Source of the DNA: Dermacentor variabilis
Taxonomy: Eukaryota; Arthropoda; Arachnida; Ixodida; Ixodidae
Reading direction: 5' to 3'
DNA length: 64,000 nt
Assembly: GCF_050947875.1 (NCBI RefSeq)
Contig: NC_134568.1
Location: 203,175,729 to 203,239,728 of the forward strand
This document shows positions 1 to 11,033 of this stretch, one piece after another (the stretch's first letter is position 1; each line of letters opens with the position of its first letter). Under the pieces are notes generated by a model, which was not told the origin of the DNA, did no database searches, and saw only the letters and a list, made by a program, of their open reading frames with translations. The translations under genes and the position numbers were made by a program.

Positions 1-349
1 ATTGCGCACGCAAGAGCCAATAGCCGAGATGTTCATGAATTATGGTGTGAACCGGAACTGATGTTCACACGCTCTGCCAGTTCATCGATGCTTCCTCCGC
101 TCTTGTCTAATCAGCTCATCAACCTTTTCAATTGTGTTGGGGTTGATTGCACGGTGGCTTTGGCCCGGTCTCGGATCGGTTTTGCAACTTTCACGTCCTT
201 TTCTCAACCGTTTGTTCCAACGCTTCACAGTGGCCAATGAAATGCAATGTTCAACGTAAAAGGCAGTCATACGGCTGCTAATTTTTTTTAACACTTTCAG
301 CTGTCAAAAACCTCACCACACCACGATGTTCAACTTTTTGAGCGTCCAT
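1..349 (-). pseudogene. mariner-type transposase, N-terminal fragment
   Basis: Read on the minus strand from an ATG at 347-349, this encodes the N-terminal helix-turn-helix part of a Tc1/mariner (Mos1-like) transposase, the protein that binds and cuts the element ends. Recognisable stretches are EHCISLATVKRWNKR, GRESCKTDPRPGQSHR and TIEKVDELIR. A run of seven A's near 280-290 puts the first 24 or so codons out of frame with the body at 82-294. A second shift near position 85 moves the following block (ELAERVNIS, IIHEHLGYW) into another frame that continues to the window edge. The catalytic acidic residues would lie to the left of the window. The copy is dead. No terminal inverted repeat was found on the visible side. 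Confidence 0.8.
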
Positions 350-659
350 TATGTCACGTAACCACGTTCAACCCAGTTTATGAGAGCATTAAAGAACATT
401 TATCCTCACACCTGCGTGTCACTTTTGTAAATGAGAGATGCCTGTGTGCTACGCGCATGCCTCGAAGAAGATGAACTGAACCATTATTGCGCGGGGTGGG
501 TTGGCTCACTTTCATTTGACTCGCCCTCGTACATTAGAAATGCGAAGATACAATGGATTATATAAAAATTCGAAGAGACATCTTGATAAAGAGCAAAAGA
601 GTGTCACTGGAAACAAAGTTCACTGCACGTATACACAAAACCTCGCAACAAGAAAACTG
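350..659. other. unassigned spacer
   Basis: Between the mariner start codon and the 3' end of the next retroelement I see no supported gene. The stretch may include the mariner 5' untranslated region and its terminal repeat, but no matching repeat is available in the window to prove it. Confidence 0.4.
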
Positions 660-883
660 GATATAAGTAGAGAGAGAGGGGGGGGATATAATGAAGGCAG
701 GGATGTTAACCAGTCAAGAGCCTGGTTGGCTACCCTACACTGGGGGAAGGGAGAAGGGTAAGAGAGAGAAGGGAGAGAAAGGGGGTATCGTGACATGCAC
801 AGACAGTCATTGAGTCAAGGCCACTCGAGCAAACCAGACGTTCTCAGAAAGCACAAAAGTGCCTTCACTGCCTTGTGAGCCGA

Positions 884-2086
884 TTATAGGTGGCGACGGT
901 GCTCTGGTACTGTCTGTTCACTCAGGGGGCGATCATCTTTCCTGAGTGGGTTGGACAAATATTGTCTTTGTGCTTGAAATTGAGGACAGTGGCACAATAA
1001 GTGGTCAGTGTTCTCCTCGCATCCGCAAACATCACATGCAGGACTATTAGCCATTCCAATTAGTGCCATGAAAGCAACTTCCAGCCACAACCGACACAGA
1101 AGAGACGCTTCGCTTCGGTGCAGTCCGGCCGGAGGTCTGAGTTGCAGTGAAGGGTTTAGCCTGTGCAGTCTGGTGCGCCTTGTATGTGTAGTATTCCACT
1201 CTGCTAAGGAGTGCGTGTGTGCTAGAATGCAAAGTTGTCTCGCAGCGTCGGTCCTTCAGAGAGTAATGGGGACGCAGCGGTCCTCTTTGTTTGACGTCCG
1301 AGCTGCCTTATCTGCGTCATCATTTCCAATGATACCGCAATGACTTGGTATCCATTGAAATAAAATATCACAGCCTTTTTCTCTCATGTGATGGATAGGT
1401 TCCACGATTTCACACGTGAGTTGATTGTGAGTTCCATGTAGGAGAAACGACTGCACACATTGCTAGACCGGCCTTGAATCGCAGAAGACTGCCCATTTTC
1501 GAGAACTTTCAGCATTTATCACATGAAGCATGTCCCGGAGAGCCGCGAGCTCTGCAGCTGTAGACGTAGTGATATGGGAAGTCTTGAAGCGCTGGGTTAT
1601 TCCCATTGTTGGTATAACTACAGCGCCACCGGAACTGTTTGATGTAGTTGAGCCATCATTGTAGACGTGTGTGCAGTCGCTGTATTTCTCGTACAAGAGG
1701 AGTAACGTAAGTTGCTTGAGTGCTGACGCTGGTAAGTCTGACTTTTTCTGAAGTCCTGAGATTGTAAGGTTCACTTGAGTACGGCTCACACACCATGGAT
1801 GAATAGAACGTCTTGCCGCAGGTGCGTAACCTGATCTGAGAAAGGCATGGTGCGCGAAGACAGTTGCACTGAATGTCGTGCTGGGCCTTTCTACTGGGAG
1901 ACTTGCGAGGTGGTAGGCAGGGGTCTGGGCGAAGTGTCTTATGTGCACAAGCATGGTTTTAATGGTAATGTGCGTTCTAATAGTGTAATCTTGAGCGACT
2001 GCAATAACTTCAGTCGTTGACGCACTCTGCGGTAGACCAAGGCATATCCTGAAGGCTTGGGCTTGGATGCTTTGGATTGTATTCAA
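884..2086 (-). pseudogene. RNase H and C-terminal zinc-knuckle region of the R1/I-like element
   Basis: From 2086 leftward the protein shows an RT thumb-like segment and then a type I RNase H: YNDGSTTSNSSGG (first Asp), TAAELAALRD (Glu) and WAVFCDS (Asp). A frame break near 1460 moves the last block, QWIPSHCGIIGNDDADKAA, to 1456-1256. A further piece at 1090-884 carries CDVCGCEENTDHLLCHCPQF, a C-x2-C...H-x4-C zinc-knuckle-like module seen at the end of such ORFs. RNase H would remove the RNA template after first-strand synthesis. The catalytic residues can still be recognised but are spread over at least three frames, so no functional protein is made. Confidence 0.75.
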
Positions 2087-2461
2087 GTTAGTTCTGCAGG
2101 TGTTGTAGAAGACCGGTAGGCTGCAACGCAGGGATCAAGTAAAGAGGACCCTGTACAGTTGCAGCATGATTGTATTGACACTCCCCAGGTCTTTCCTGCT
2201 AGAAAGTTAAACATATGGCAAATTCCTGTCAGGCGTTTTCTCACATAATTCACATGAGGTGTTCAGGAGAGATTTCTGTCAATGACCACCCCCCAAAATC
2301 TCTGACTTGAGCTGTACGAGATCATGCTGTCCGTCGAGAGATATAACGTATGGAGACATTCGTTTTCTGGTAAATGCCACCACTGCACACTTTTCACGTG
2401 ATCATTGAAGTCCTTGTTCTCGAAGGTAGGGTGATGTTATAGTGGCTGCCTTCTGAAGCCG

Positions 2462-2663
2462 ACACGAGGTCGCGGGATCGAATCCCGGCCACGGCGGCCG
2501 CATTTCGATGGGGGCGAAATGCGAAAACACCCGTGTGCTTAGATTTAGGTGCACGTTAAAGAACCCCAGGTGGTCAAAATTTCCGGAGTCCTCCACTACG
2601 GCGTGCCTCATAATCAGAAAGGGGTTTTGGCACGTAAAACCCCAAATATTATTATTATTATTA
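2462..2663 (+). repeat. Ruka-like tRNA-derived SINE, 5'-truncated, with 10-bp target duplication
   Basis: The copy starts inside the tRNA-like head just before the B box (GGTCGCGGGATCGAATCCC). It continues through the conserved body (GGGGGCGAAATGCGAAAACA, GTGCACGTTAAAGAACCCC, CCTCATAATCAGAAA) and ends in an ATT-repeat tail. It is flanked by TCTGAAGCCG at 2452-2461 and at 2664-2673, so the target-site duplication is visible. It lies in the opposite orientation to the retroelement it interrupts. The family name Ruka is from memory of the ixodid SINE; the consensus was not aligned. Confidence 0.85.
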
Positions 2664-2673
2664 TCTGAAGCCG

Positions 2674-3740
2674 TGCGCGAAGCTGCAGTCGCGCCACACG
2701 CGACGTCCAAATACATAGATGGAGAGCCTAACGGTGCATGGAAGGGTGTCGGCAAGTAAAATGATTGTTAGATTGATGAGCGTTGGGCTCAGTACTCCGC
2801 CCTGAGGCACCCCATGGTTACTGTAATGCTGAGAGGTTGGGCCATCCTCGGTAAGTATGAAAAAGAATATCTTATGAAGTTAGCTACTAATTTATAAATA
2901 GATTTTGTCGCCAAGTCCTACTGCTTGTAACGCCTTGAAAATCGCTTCGTGCGTTAGGTTATCATATGCTCCTTGAACATCCAGAAACAGGGCAGCAGAT
3001 AATCTTTTGCAGGACTTCTGGTGCTCGACGTACGTCACCAAGTCGATAACGTTGTCTATGGAAGAACGGCCACGCCTGAAAGCGTCCATTGCATCTGGAT
3101 ATACATAGTAATGTTCGAGGTACCATTCTGGCCATGCTAGGACCATCCTCTCCATTAGTTTTCCGATGCAACTGGCAAGCGCAATTGGTCAGTATGATGC
3201 AATGTCTACAGGCGACTTACCAGGGTTGAGCAGTGGAATTAGGAGTCTTCCATTCCTGGGGAACGGTACCTCTCTGCCAAGAGCTGCTGAACAAGAGCAG
3301 GAGCAATTGCCGAGCCTCTTCACCAAGATTACATACGGCACGGTAGGTTATAGCGTGGGGTCGTGGTGACGATGAACGCTTGCACAAGGCAAGCGCAGCT
3401 TCGAGTTCACCAATGAAGAAAAGACAGTCCATGCGGGGGTCGCGTGAAATCGGTGAGTGGTGGAGCGTCAATGTTCCAGCGGAACTAGTTTCGCCAGCAA
3501 TCCGCGTGCAGAAATCTTCAGCGACGTCAATCTCTCTGCATTGTTGGTGAAGGGCCAAATACTTGAAAGGGTGGCGCTGCTGAGGGGTTCCACGGAGACC
3601 ACGAACAGTTCTCCATATCTGAGACAAAGGTTCTCGTGGATCCAAAGACTCGCAGAAGGACATCCATCTTTGCGATGGAAGTTTGTCCATCCGACGCGGA
3701 ATTTCTTCTGAAGTTCAGAAGTTCTTCTGGCGAACTTCAA
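2674..3740 (-). pseudogene. reverse transcriptase region of the R1/I-like element
   Basis: Minus-strand remnants of the RT palm. The pre-RT linker and fingers occupy about 3690-3217 (for example ESLDPREPLSQIWRTVRGL, then HAITYRAVCNLGEEA and GTVPQEWK). Motif A is at 3155-2892 (ALFLDVQGAYDNLTHEAI, including the catalytic Asp). Motif B is at about 2820-2780 (GVPQGGVLSPTLINL), in a different frame. The motif C region at about 2720 reads LSIYVFG instead of a YADD box, so the active site is lost or frame-shifted there. The region ends at the SINE insertion. It is non-functional. Confidence 0.75.
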
Positions 3741-3741
3741 G

Positions 3742-4584
3742 TCATGTACAGAATTTGTACGCTTGTATCTTCACTCTGCACGGCGACGATGCACGAAGCT
3801 TCTCAAGCTCAATGTCGTAATCAGTGCGTGTAGGCGTTCTCTGAAGCGAATGCGTGGCAGCCTCTAGGGCACCCTTTATGGTCTCCTCTAGGCTAGAGGA
3901 CAATTCATCACGACATCCATCTTCGACAATTGATTTGAACATTGGCCAGTTGATACATTGAGTGACGCCCACTAACTTGGAGCCCGTCAACCCTTCAATC
4001 CTAAGATAAGTGGGTAGTTGGTCACTTCCCCGCATTTCAATATCCAGTAACCACCTGACCTTTCTAGTGAAGGAGCGTGAAACAAAGGTGAGGTCCAGAC
4101 AGCTACAGTAGACAGTTCCACCCAGAAAGGTGGGTCTTCCATCATTTAACAAGCACAGTTCTTGTTCGGAGGCAAATGCCACTAAACTTCTGCCCCTGGA
4201 GTTTATCTTAGAACTTCTCCAGAGATAGTGGGGGGCATTAAAATCTCCAGTCATCACCAGAGGCTGCGGAATCGCTGGCGTGATTCGCCGTAACCGCTCA
4301 CAGTCCAGCCTACTTAAGGGTGGTATGTAGGCTCCAACTACTGTGAAAGTGAGCTTGTCTTTCTTTACTGTCAGACATACGTACTGGTTTTTTTGGTCAG
4401 GTGGCACTAAATTATGGATATACGTAAGACCACGTCGTATAAAAACGATGATTTTGCTGCATTCTTCATGGGTGGCGGGCATGAAACACTCATACCCGGA
4501 CAGTCTGATGTTAGCTGACAGGGGCTCACAGACGACGATGATGAGGAACTTATTCATGAACACAAACTGTCGAAAGTCCGACAT
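3742..4584 (-). pseudogene. APE-type endonuclease domain of the R1/I-like element
   Basis: A 280-residue open stretch with the hallmarks of the apurinic-endonuclease-like domain that nicks target DNA for target-primed reverse transcription: GAYIPPLSR, LVMTGDFNAPHYLW (the conserved GDFNA block) and, later, CLDLTFVSR followed by GSDQLPTYL, where the SDH block should be and the His is missing. About 90 residues of linker follow (EKLRASSPCRVK). The N terminus is degraded and the conserved first strand is not clear. It is followed without a separate start by the RT region in a different frame, so it is one decayed ORF2 and not an independent gene. Confidence 0.7.
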
Positions 4585-4620
4585 GCGTGACTTAAGGTCC
4601 GGAGCGCGTTGATATTTCAG

Positions 4621-5852
4621 TGGAACGCCAGAGGAATATACGTATAAGTGTCCAATAAATCTAGGTATCTAAGAAAAAGTCACTGTATATAATCCTTCAA
4701 ACGAGGCAAATAAACATGTTTCGAAATCACAGATTCACAGCTAACAAAATCCTAAGGCCCCCCCCCCCTCCCTCCACTACCCTTGATAACCGCGCGTGAC
4801 GGAAGGCGGCGCGCTTCCTCCCGCTTTTCTCCTTTGCGCACACAAGACTTAGCCACCATCGTCGGCTCACCCATGCCACCCCCCTCCCCCCACGTTTTAA
4901 CTGGCACATACAGCATGCGGCGCGCGGTCACGATGTTTTCGCCCTTGGACTTTATACGGAACATGAGGGAGACGGTGACGGCATGAATGCGCCTGGAGTG
5001 TCCACATAATTGCTATCGCAATATTATAATAAGAGTATCCGGCAACTAAAGCGTCGCGTGGCCTATTACTCTCCGCAAAAAAGGAAGTAACAAAATCGAA
5101 CTTTCACCTTGTGACAATTTGCTGCGCCGCAACAATGTCTGTTCTTCTTTTGTGGGACGGGGGCACCGAAATGAAGAAACCCAAAGGAAAGCATGCTGGC
5201 CACAATCGAATGCCTACTTTTGGCGCCTAATGTGGTGACCGAAGGAATATCGAAGAAAACGTGAGACGCTTGGCCCACAGAGAACCATATGCATACTGCT
5301 CGGTATCCTACACCCGCGAGACAAGACTTTCCGGAAAGGTTGCGCTCAAGCGAACGCGTTGCAATGCGTCGAGGCCCCACAGTGATGGGGGCGAGTGACC
5401 ACTATTTCTTTTACTCGTCTGCTAGCCAGAAAGCGTCCAAAACTCTGCCAAGCAAAAATCCACTCGGCCAGAGAAAAACGAACGTGCACCGAAGTGCGCC
5501 ACGCGGTGGTCGGGGCAACACGAGAATAACGTATGCGCTCAGGCTGGCTCTGGCAGCCCGCGGATAGCGAGAACAAGAAAATTTAAGAGGCTGAATGTGT
5601 CCTCGCGAGTAAAAGTAAAAGTAGAAAAATAAATAACGACGTAGTTACCTTTGCTGACATTAGTGTCTTCACATGGATGCTGTGGCGCTGGTGAAAAAAA
5701 AATGTTGATATTGTTTTCTGTGACATGACGGCACAAATGAACCACCACAACGCTTCGTCTCATCAGACCTCGCTACGTGCTTTGTCATCTTTGGAGTAGT
5801 ACACTGTAGTCCACTTGTACGATAGTGTGTTGATTTGGTTTGTCTCGTTGTT
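4621..5852. other. unassigned region with C-tract and a probable dispersed repeat
   Basis: No coding region is supported. A run of C's lies at 4758-4775. The stretch about 4920-5030 (CGGTCACGATGTTTTCGCCC ... AATTGCTATCGCAATA) resembles a repeat I recall as common in tick DNA, but no second copy exists in this window to prove it. The longest open frame here (minus, 5066-5380) shows no family motif. Confidence 0.35.
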
Positions 5853-8800
5853 AACCAGATTTATTTCAAGGGAATTTCCCACGTCTCAATAATTTCTCTC
5901 GTCGTATACGAGTGCTGATTGCCGTGTTATAGTTTGTTAACGAAGCTTCCCCTCAAGTCTAAATATTTTAAGGCAGTTTTCCTAGTCTATAAAGCCGCTC
6001 GAGTTCACGCTGCTCCTCTGGCGGCCATTATTCAAAGAAATTATGCCTTCCAACCACTCAGAATGCCGGTGACAACTTCACGTTTGATCAATTCTGGATA
6101 TTGTAAATAGTAAACAGCTACTTTTGCTTACATGATCGGCCATGACATTGAAATTGCTGATACAACGGAAAGCATTGCACCGGATGCACGTATATAGAAC
6201 TGTGTATGTTGAGTGAGATAAGAGCTGCACTATAGGCATCGCAGGCAGTTTTAATTGGAGGCAAACTTGGCAAGTACGCCTCGAATGATAAATTGTTTTG
6301 TCTAAACCGAAACAGCGCGAATTGGTAGGCTGCATGAAAGAGAGACATTCTTATTGAATGACAGGAAGTTATTCGGCATATATCTGGCGTTCACTCAGGA
6401 AATGGTTGTTGTGGAACGACGAGTCGGTTCTGATGTACTTCGCTATAAAAACGCGCGAGATAGTGTCGAGCAGCCTATATTGGCTTTTGTGTGTGTATAT
6501 ATATATATCAATTCTAAATATTGTAAGGCAGTTTGTCGTGTGCGTATCATGGACACGCATGCTTATATCGCCTTCCGTTTCCCTACCACGGTTGCGCTTT
6601 AAAACCAACAGCGCGCGCATGCGATCCCATAGATGAGATGAATACATATATATAGAAAAGTATCAGTCATAGCTCTCGTAGTATAGCCTTCTGAGCCGTT
6701 TCCCTTTTCTTTTTCTTCTCTTTTTTTTTTCTTTGAAAGAAGTCCTATTAGGGTTATTATAATTACACGAAGGTATTTCGCCCTCGCCAGCAGCAGTACT
6801 TGAGATAGCTATTCCGGCGGCTAGCTTCCCACGCTATGCGTGCCGCCCCCGCACCTGTTTAAGCTTTTTCCTAGACGCTAGAGCTATACAATATCCGCGC
6901 AACCTTGAGCGATCGGAAAGCACGTTTTCCACCCTGGGCCGGCGGAGAGGGGAGATTTCGTTCCGGCCGCGAAGCTCTCTACATCTCAGTAAGGTGCCTC
7001 GCGGTGGTCTCGTGCTGAAGATGCCCTCTCGGTGAGCGCATATTTCCCCCCTCATCTTTTAAGAGATTCAATACATACAAGCATTTGTCTCGCAAACCAG
7101 ATTTATTTCAAGGGAATTTCCCACGTCTCAATAATTTCTCTCGTCGTATACGAGTGCTGATTGCCGTGTTATAGTTTGTTAACGAAGCTTCCCCTCAAGT
7201 CTAAATATTTTAAGGCAGTTTTCCTAGTCTATAAAGCCGCTCGAGTTCACGCTGCTCCTCTGGCGGCCATTTTTCAAAGAAATTATGCCTTCCAACCACT
7301 CAGAATGCCGGTGACAACTTCACGTTTGATCAATTCTGGATATTGTAAATAGTAAACAGCTACTTTTGCTTACATGATCGGCCATGACATTGAAATTGCT
7401 GATACAACGGAAAGCATTGCACCGGATGCACGTATATAGAACTGTGTATGTTGAGTGAGATAAGAGCTGCACTATAGGCATCGCAGGCAGTTTTAATTGG
7501 AGGCAAACTTGGCAAGTACGCCTCGAATGATAAATTGTTTTGTCTAAACCGAAACAGCGCGAATTGGTAGGCTGCATGAAAGAGAGACATTCTTATTGAA
7601 TGACAGGAAGTTATTCGGCATATATCTGGCGATCACTCAGGAAATGGTTGTTGTGGAACGACGAGTCGGTTCTGATGTACTTCGCTATAAAAACGCGCGA
7701 GATAGTGTCGAGCAGCCTATATTGGCTTTTGTGTGTGTATATATATATCAATTCTAAATATTGTAAGGCAGTTTGTCGTGTGCGTATCATGGACACGCAT
7801 GCTTATATCGCCTTCCGTTTCCCTACCACGGTTGCGCTTTAAAACCAACAGCGCGCGCATGCGATCCCATAGATGAGATGAATACATATATATAGAAAAG
7901 TATCAGTCATAGCTCTCGTAGTATAGCCTTCTGAGCCGTTTCCCTTTTCTTTTTCTTCTCTTTTTTTTTTCTTTGAAAGAAGTCCTATTAGGGTTATTAT
8001 AATTACACGAAGGTATTTCGCCCTCGCCAGCAGCAGTACTTGAGATAGCTATTCCGGCGGCTAGCTTCCCACGCTATGCGTGCCGCCCCCGCACCTGTTT
8101 AAGCTTTTTCCTAGACGCTAGAGCTATACAATATCCGCGCAACCTTGAGCGATCGGAAAGCACGTTTTCCACCCTGGGCCGGCGGAGAGGGGAGATTTCG
8201 TTCCGGCCGCGAAGCTCTCTACATCTCAGTAAGGTGCCTCGCGGTGGTCTCGTGCTGAAGATGCCCTCTCGGTGAGCGCATATTTCCCCCCTCATCTTTT
8301 AAGAGATTCAATACATACAAGCATTTGTCTCGCAAACCAGATTTATTTGAAGGGAATTTCCCACGTCTCAATAATTTCTCTCGTCGTATACGAGTGCTGA
8401 TTGCCGTGTTATAGTTTGTTAACGAAGCTTCCCCTCAAGTCTAAATATTTTAAGGCAGTTTTCCTAGTCTATAAAGCCGCTCGAGTCACGCTGCTCCTCT
8501 GGCGGCCATTTTTCAAAGAAATTATGCCTTCCAACCACTCAGAATGCCGGTGACAACTTCACGTTTGATCAATTCTGGATATTGTAAATAGTAAACAGCT
8601 ACTTTTGCTTACATGATCGGCCATGACATTGAAATTGCTGATACAACGGAAAGCATTGCACCGGATGCACGTATATAGAACTGTGTATGCTGAGTGAGAT
8701 AAGAGCTGCACTATAGGCATCGCAGGCAGTTTTAATTGGAGGCAAACTTGGCAAGTGCGCCTCGAATGATAAATTGTTTTGTCTAAACCGAAACAGCGCA

Positions 8801-8925
8801 AATTGGTAGGCTGCATGAAAGAGAGACATTCTTATTGAATGACAGGAAGTTATTCGGCATATATCTGGCGATCACTCAGGAAATGGTTGTTGTGGAACGA
8901 CGAGTCGGTTCTGATGTACTTCGCT
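5853..8925. repeat. tandem array of a 1.24-kb unit (about 2.5 copies)
   Basis: Copy 1 spans 5853-7094 (1,242 bp), copy 2 spans 7095-8334 (1,240 bp, two bases shorter in a TA run near 7740), and copy 3 spans 8335-8925 and stops abruptly inside the unit. The copies differ at only a handful of positions by eye. Copies 2 and 3 share variants against copy 1 (for example GGCGATCACTC against GGCGTTCACTC), so copies 2 and 3 are the closer pair. Each unit holds a CTATAAAAA box, a short TA run, a long pyrimidine tract and a repeated internal motif TCTAAATATT-TAAGGCAGTTT. The small open frames recur exactly with the unit and show no family signature, so I treat them as non-coding. Confidence 0.95.
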
Positions 8926-9904
8926 CATCAGTCCCTTTCCACATAAGTATGAGGCTCGGAGCAGGAGCTTTGGCGTCTGAAAGTAACCGTTGGCTTGACG
9001 AACCAACCGACTGAGCTACCTTTCCGGGCAACATTGAAGGATCACGAGTTCAAATCACATGTTATGTTCCTTTTTTTACTTCTTTTTTTCTTCTAATGTA
9101 TTTTCCTTCCTTTTATCACTGTACGGAAACCCTCCTAAAAAAAAAAATTATATATCCTCAATTATGTGTGGCCACACATGTGCAGGTCATAAATACCAGG
9201 TTCTCTAGCCGAGTGCCATCCATGCGGTATAACCGAGCTCAGATTGGTCCACCTTGACTGATCAAATAGGGCACCACTGTAGGTTAAATGAGGCGTACAA
9301 CTCCTGCGGGACCCGCCGTGGTTGCTCAGCGTTCGGGGTGCGAAGATAAGCTTAGGAAGGGGTGTGTTTGAAGCCACCGCTACCACTAGATGCCCCCGTG
9401 CTTCCAATATGTCCTGCCGACCTTCTCGGGTGCTACTGTGGTTTGTTTGTGAGCCTCGCTGCTAGACAGGGAAGCGTAGTCACGGAAATTGCGCTACGCA
9501 ACACATGGCCACCCGGTTTCAGTGTCGCTGTTTGGCATTCGCACGCACCTTTTGAGAATGCCTTCCCTCCTTAACTAGTGTTGAAGCTAGCAGAGGAAGA
9601 AGGGAAAGGAAATTAACTGATGGGCAATGCCCAATTTTCACAAAGTAAATAATGAGCTTTTGATGAAAATGAACCAAGCCCAAAGTAAATTAGTTTCCAA
9701 ATACTTTTGGTATTATCTGAAACAAGGCAATGAACCGGTAACCAAAATGTGTAATCTCGCAGCCACTTCTTGTGGCATAAATAGTGCAACATTTTAACTA
9801 CTATTTTCAAAGTGTCCTTTCAAAATCGGATGAATGCAAGCAAATAGCAATTTCTGATGGATTGGATGACAATTTTGTAATTGCGTAGACTGACATTTAG
9901 CAAT
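8926..9904. other. unassigned region with tRNA-like fragments
   Basis: No supported gene. The reverse complement of about 8998-9030 contains GGTAGCTCAGTCGGTTGG, a tRNA A-box-like segment. At 9308-9330 CCGCCGTGGTTGCTCAGCG matches the 5' head of the SINE found complete at 10558. Both look like SINE debris. A/T-rich stretches and T-runs fill the rest. Confidence 0.4.
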
Positions 9905-10545
9905 GCAGCTTAAACTTGACGTCATGAAATCACCCGGGCCTGATGAGCTTTCTAATGTTTTTCAGCAGCGTTAGGCTGAACAAATTTCTGAATTTTTAAC
10001 CAATATTTTTTTCACTGTCGAGTGGTAGGGAGGTACCAAGTGATTGGAAGAGAGCGCACATTGTGCCAATTTTTAAAAAAAGGTGAGCGATGAACAGTTC
10101 GTAACTGTTGCTCCATTTCGGTCACCTGTGACTGTTGCGAGTTACTGAAGCACATTATTGCTACCTACATTAACAATTTTCTTTCCGAACATAATGTCTT
10201 ATCATCCTGCCAACACTGATTTCAAAGGGAGTTGTCAACAATAATGCAGCTTGCGACGTGTGCATGAATTTTCATCTGTACATGACTTGGGTGGGCAAGT
10301 CTATGTTTTGTTCTATTTTAGCAAAGCGTTCGACGAGGTACCTCACAGAAAGCTCCTCCTGAAAATAGAATGCATTGGCTTCCGCTTTAATATTTGATGG
10401 ATTTGAGCATACCTTTTGAACAGGCTGCAGTATGTACAAATTCGTTCCTCATTATCTGATTCACTGAATGTTTCCGGGGGTATCCCTCAAGAAAGTGTGC
10501 TGGGGCCTTTATTGTTCTTAAATTATATAAATGATTTAGTCTGTG
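9905..10545 (+). pseudogene. jockey/CR1-like reverse transcriptase remnant
   Basis: Reading in changing frames on the plus strand gives RT blocks in the right order: KSPGPDELSN, then SDWKRAHIVPIFKK, then FYFSKAFDEVPHRKLLLKI (motif A) and SGGIPQESVLGPLLFL-YINDL (motif B). The ORF is broken by many shifts and stops. It ends before motif C, where the next SINE begins (10558). No endonuclease or tail is visible, so this is an internal fragment of a non-LTR element truncated at both ends. Placement in the jockey or CR1 group rests on the motif style only. Confidence 0.7.
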
Positions 10546-10557
10546 GGTCCTGATGAT

Positions 10558-10795
10558 GCGGCACCCGCCGTGGTTGCTCAGTGGCTATGGTGTTGGGCTG
10601 CTGAGCACGAGGTCGCGGGATCGGACCCCGGCCACGGCGGCCGCATTTCGTTGGGGGCGAAATGCGAAAACACCCGTGTACTTAGAATTAGGTGCACGTT
10701 AAAGAACCCCAGGTGGTCGAAATTTTCGGAGTCCTCCACTACGGCGTGCATAATCAGAAAGTGGTTTTGTCACGCAAAACACCATAATTCAATTT
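10558..10795 (+). repeat. Ruka-like SINE, near full length
   Basis: This is the most complete copy in the window. The tRNA-like head starts at CACCCGCCGTGGTTGCTCAG (A-box region GCTCAGTGGCTATGG) and has the B box GGTCGCGGGATCGGACCCC, with the family body and an AT-rich 3' tail. The head carries a Pol III-type internal promoter layout. It abuts the 5' end of the RTE element that follows. Family identity is by shared body motifs with the copies at 2462, 15857, 18193 and 29735 (minus). Confidence 0.85.
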
Positions 10796-10802
10796 TTAAT
10801 TT

Positions 10803-10872
10803 AACTCCTGCGGGGACGGTAGAGTATCCGTCTCCAGTGCAAGAGGACCGTGATTCAAATCCCGGTGCCGCG
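10803..10872 (+). promoter_or_regulatory. tRNA-like (Pol III box-like) segment in the RTE leader
   Basis: GGTAGAGTATCCGTCTCCAG followed by GGACCGTGATTCAAATCCC resembles a tRNA D-arm/A-box and T-arm/B-box at about tRNA spacing. It lies directly upstream of the RTE open frame and not in the neighbouring SINE, whose body and tail end at about 10795. It may be a Pol III-like promoter, or another SINE head captured at the 5' end. The remaining copies are 5'-truncated, so this window cannot tell the two apart. Confidence 0.45.
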
Positions 10873-11033
10873 CAATTCTCCACCGGGAAATACAAAAAAA
10901 AAACCGTGTGTTGAGAAAATTGCACAAACAGGCCTGGAGTGCGGTCTGATCCCGGTGACCAGAACCGGTAACGCACTCTCTCAACAGAGCAGGATTGGCC
11001 ACCCTGGTGCAGTACTTGGCCACAACCTCCTAT

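Larger units (their letters stand above)
660..4620 (-). mobile_element. decayed RNase H-bearing non-LTR retrotransposon (R1/I-like)
   Basis: On the minus strand the order is APE-type endonuclease (4584 to 3742), reverse transcriptase (3740 to about 2674), RNase H (2086 to about 1260) and a CCHC-type C-terminal module (1090 to 884), which is the ORF2 order of R1/I-group non-LTR retrotransposons. Several frameshifts and stops break the frame, and a SINE is inserted at 2462-2663. The 3' boundary is set loosely at about 660, where a G/A-rich purine stretch follows the last coding remnant. The 5' limit is the start of recognisable endonuclease. An ORF1 is not seen. Clade assignment is by domain order and motifs only. 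Confidence 0.75.

Noticed and set aside
1008..1343. Plus-strand 111-codon frame
   Set aside because: Antisense of the RNase H and zinc-module remnants.
5919..8829. Small frames repeated in each 1.24-kb unit as possible multicopy genes
   Set aside because: The repetition follows from the DNA duplication; several overlap on both strands and none shows a motif.
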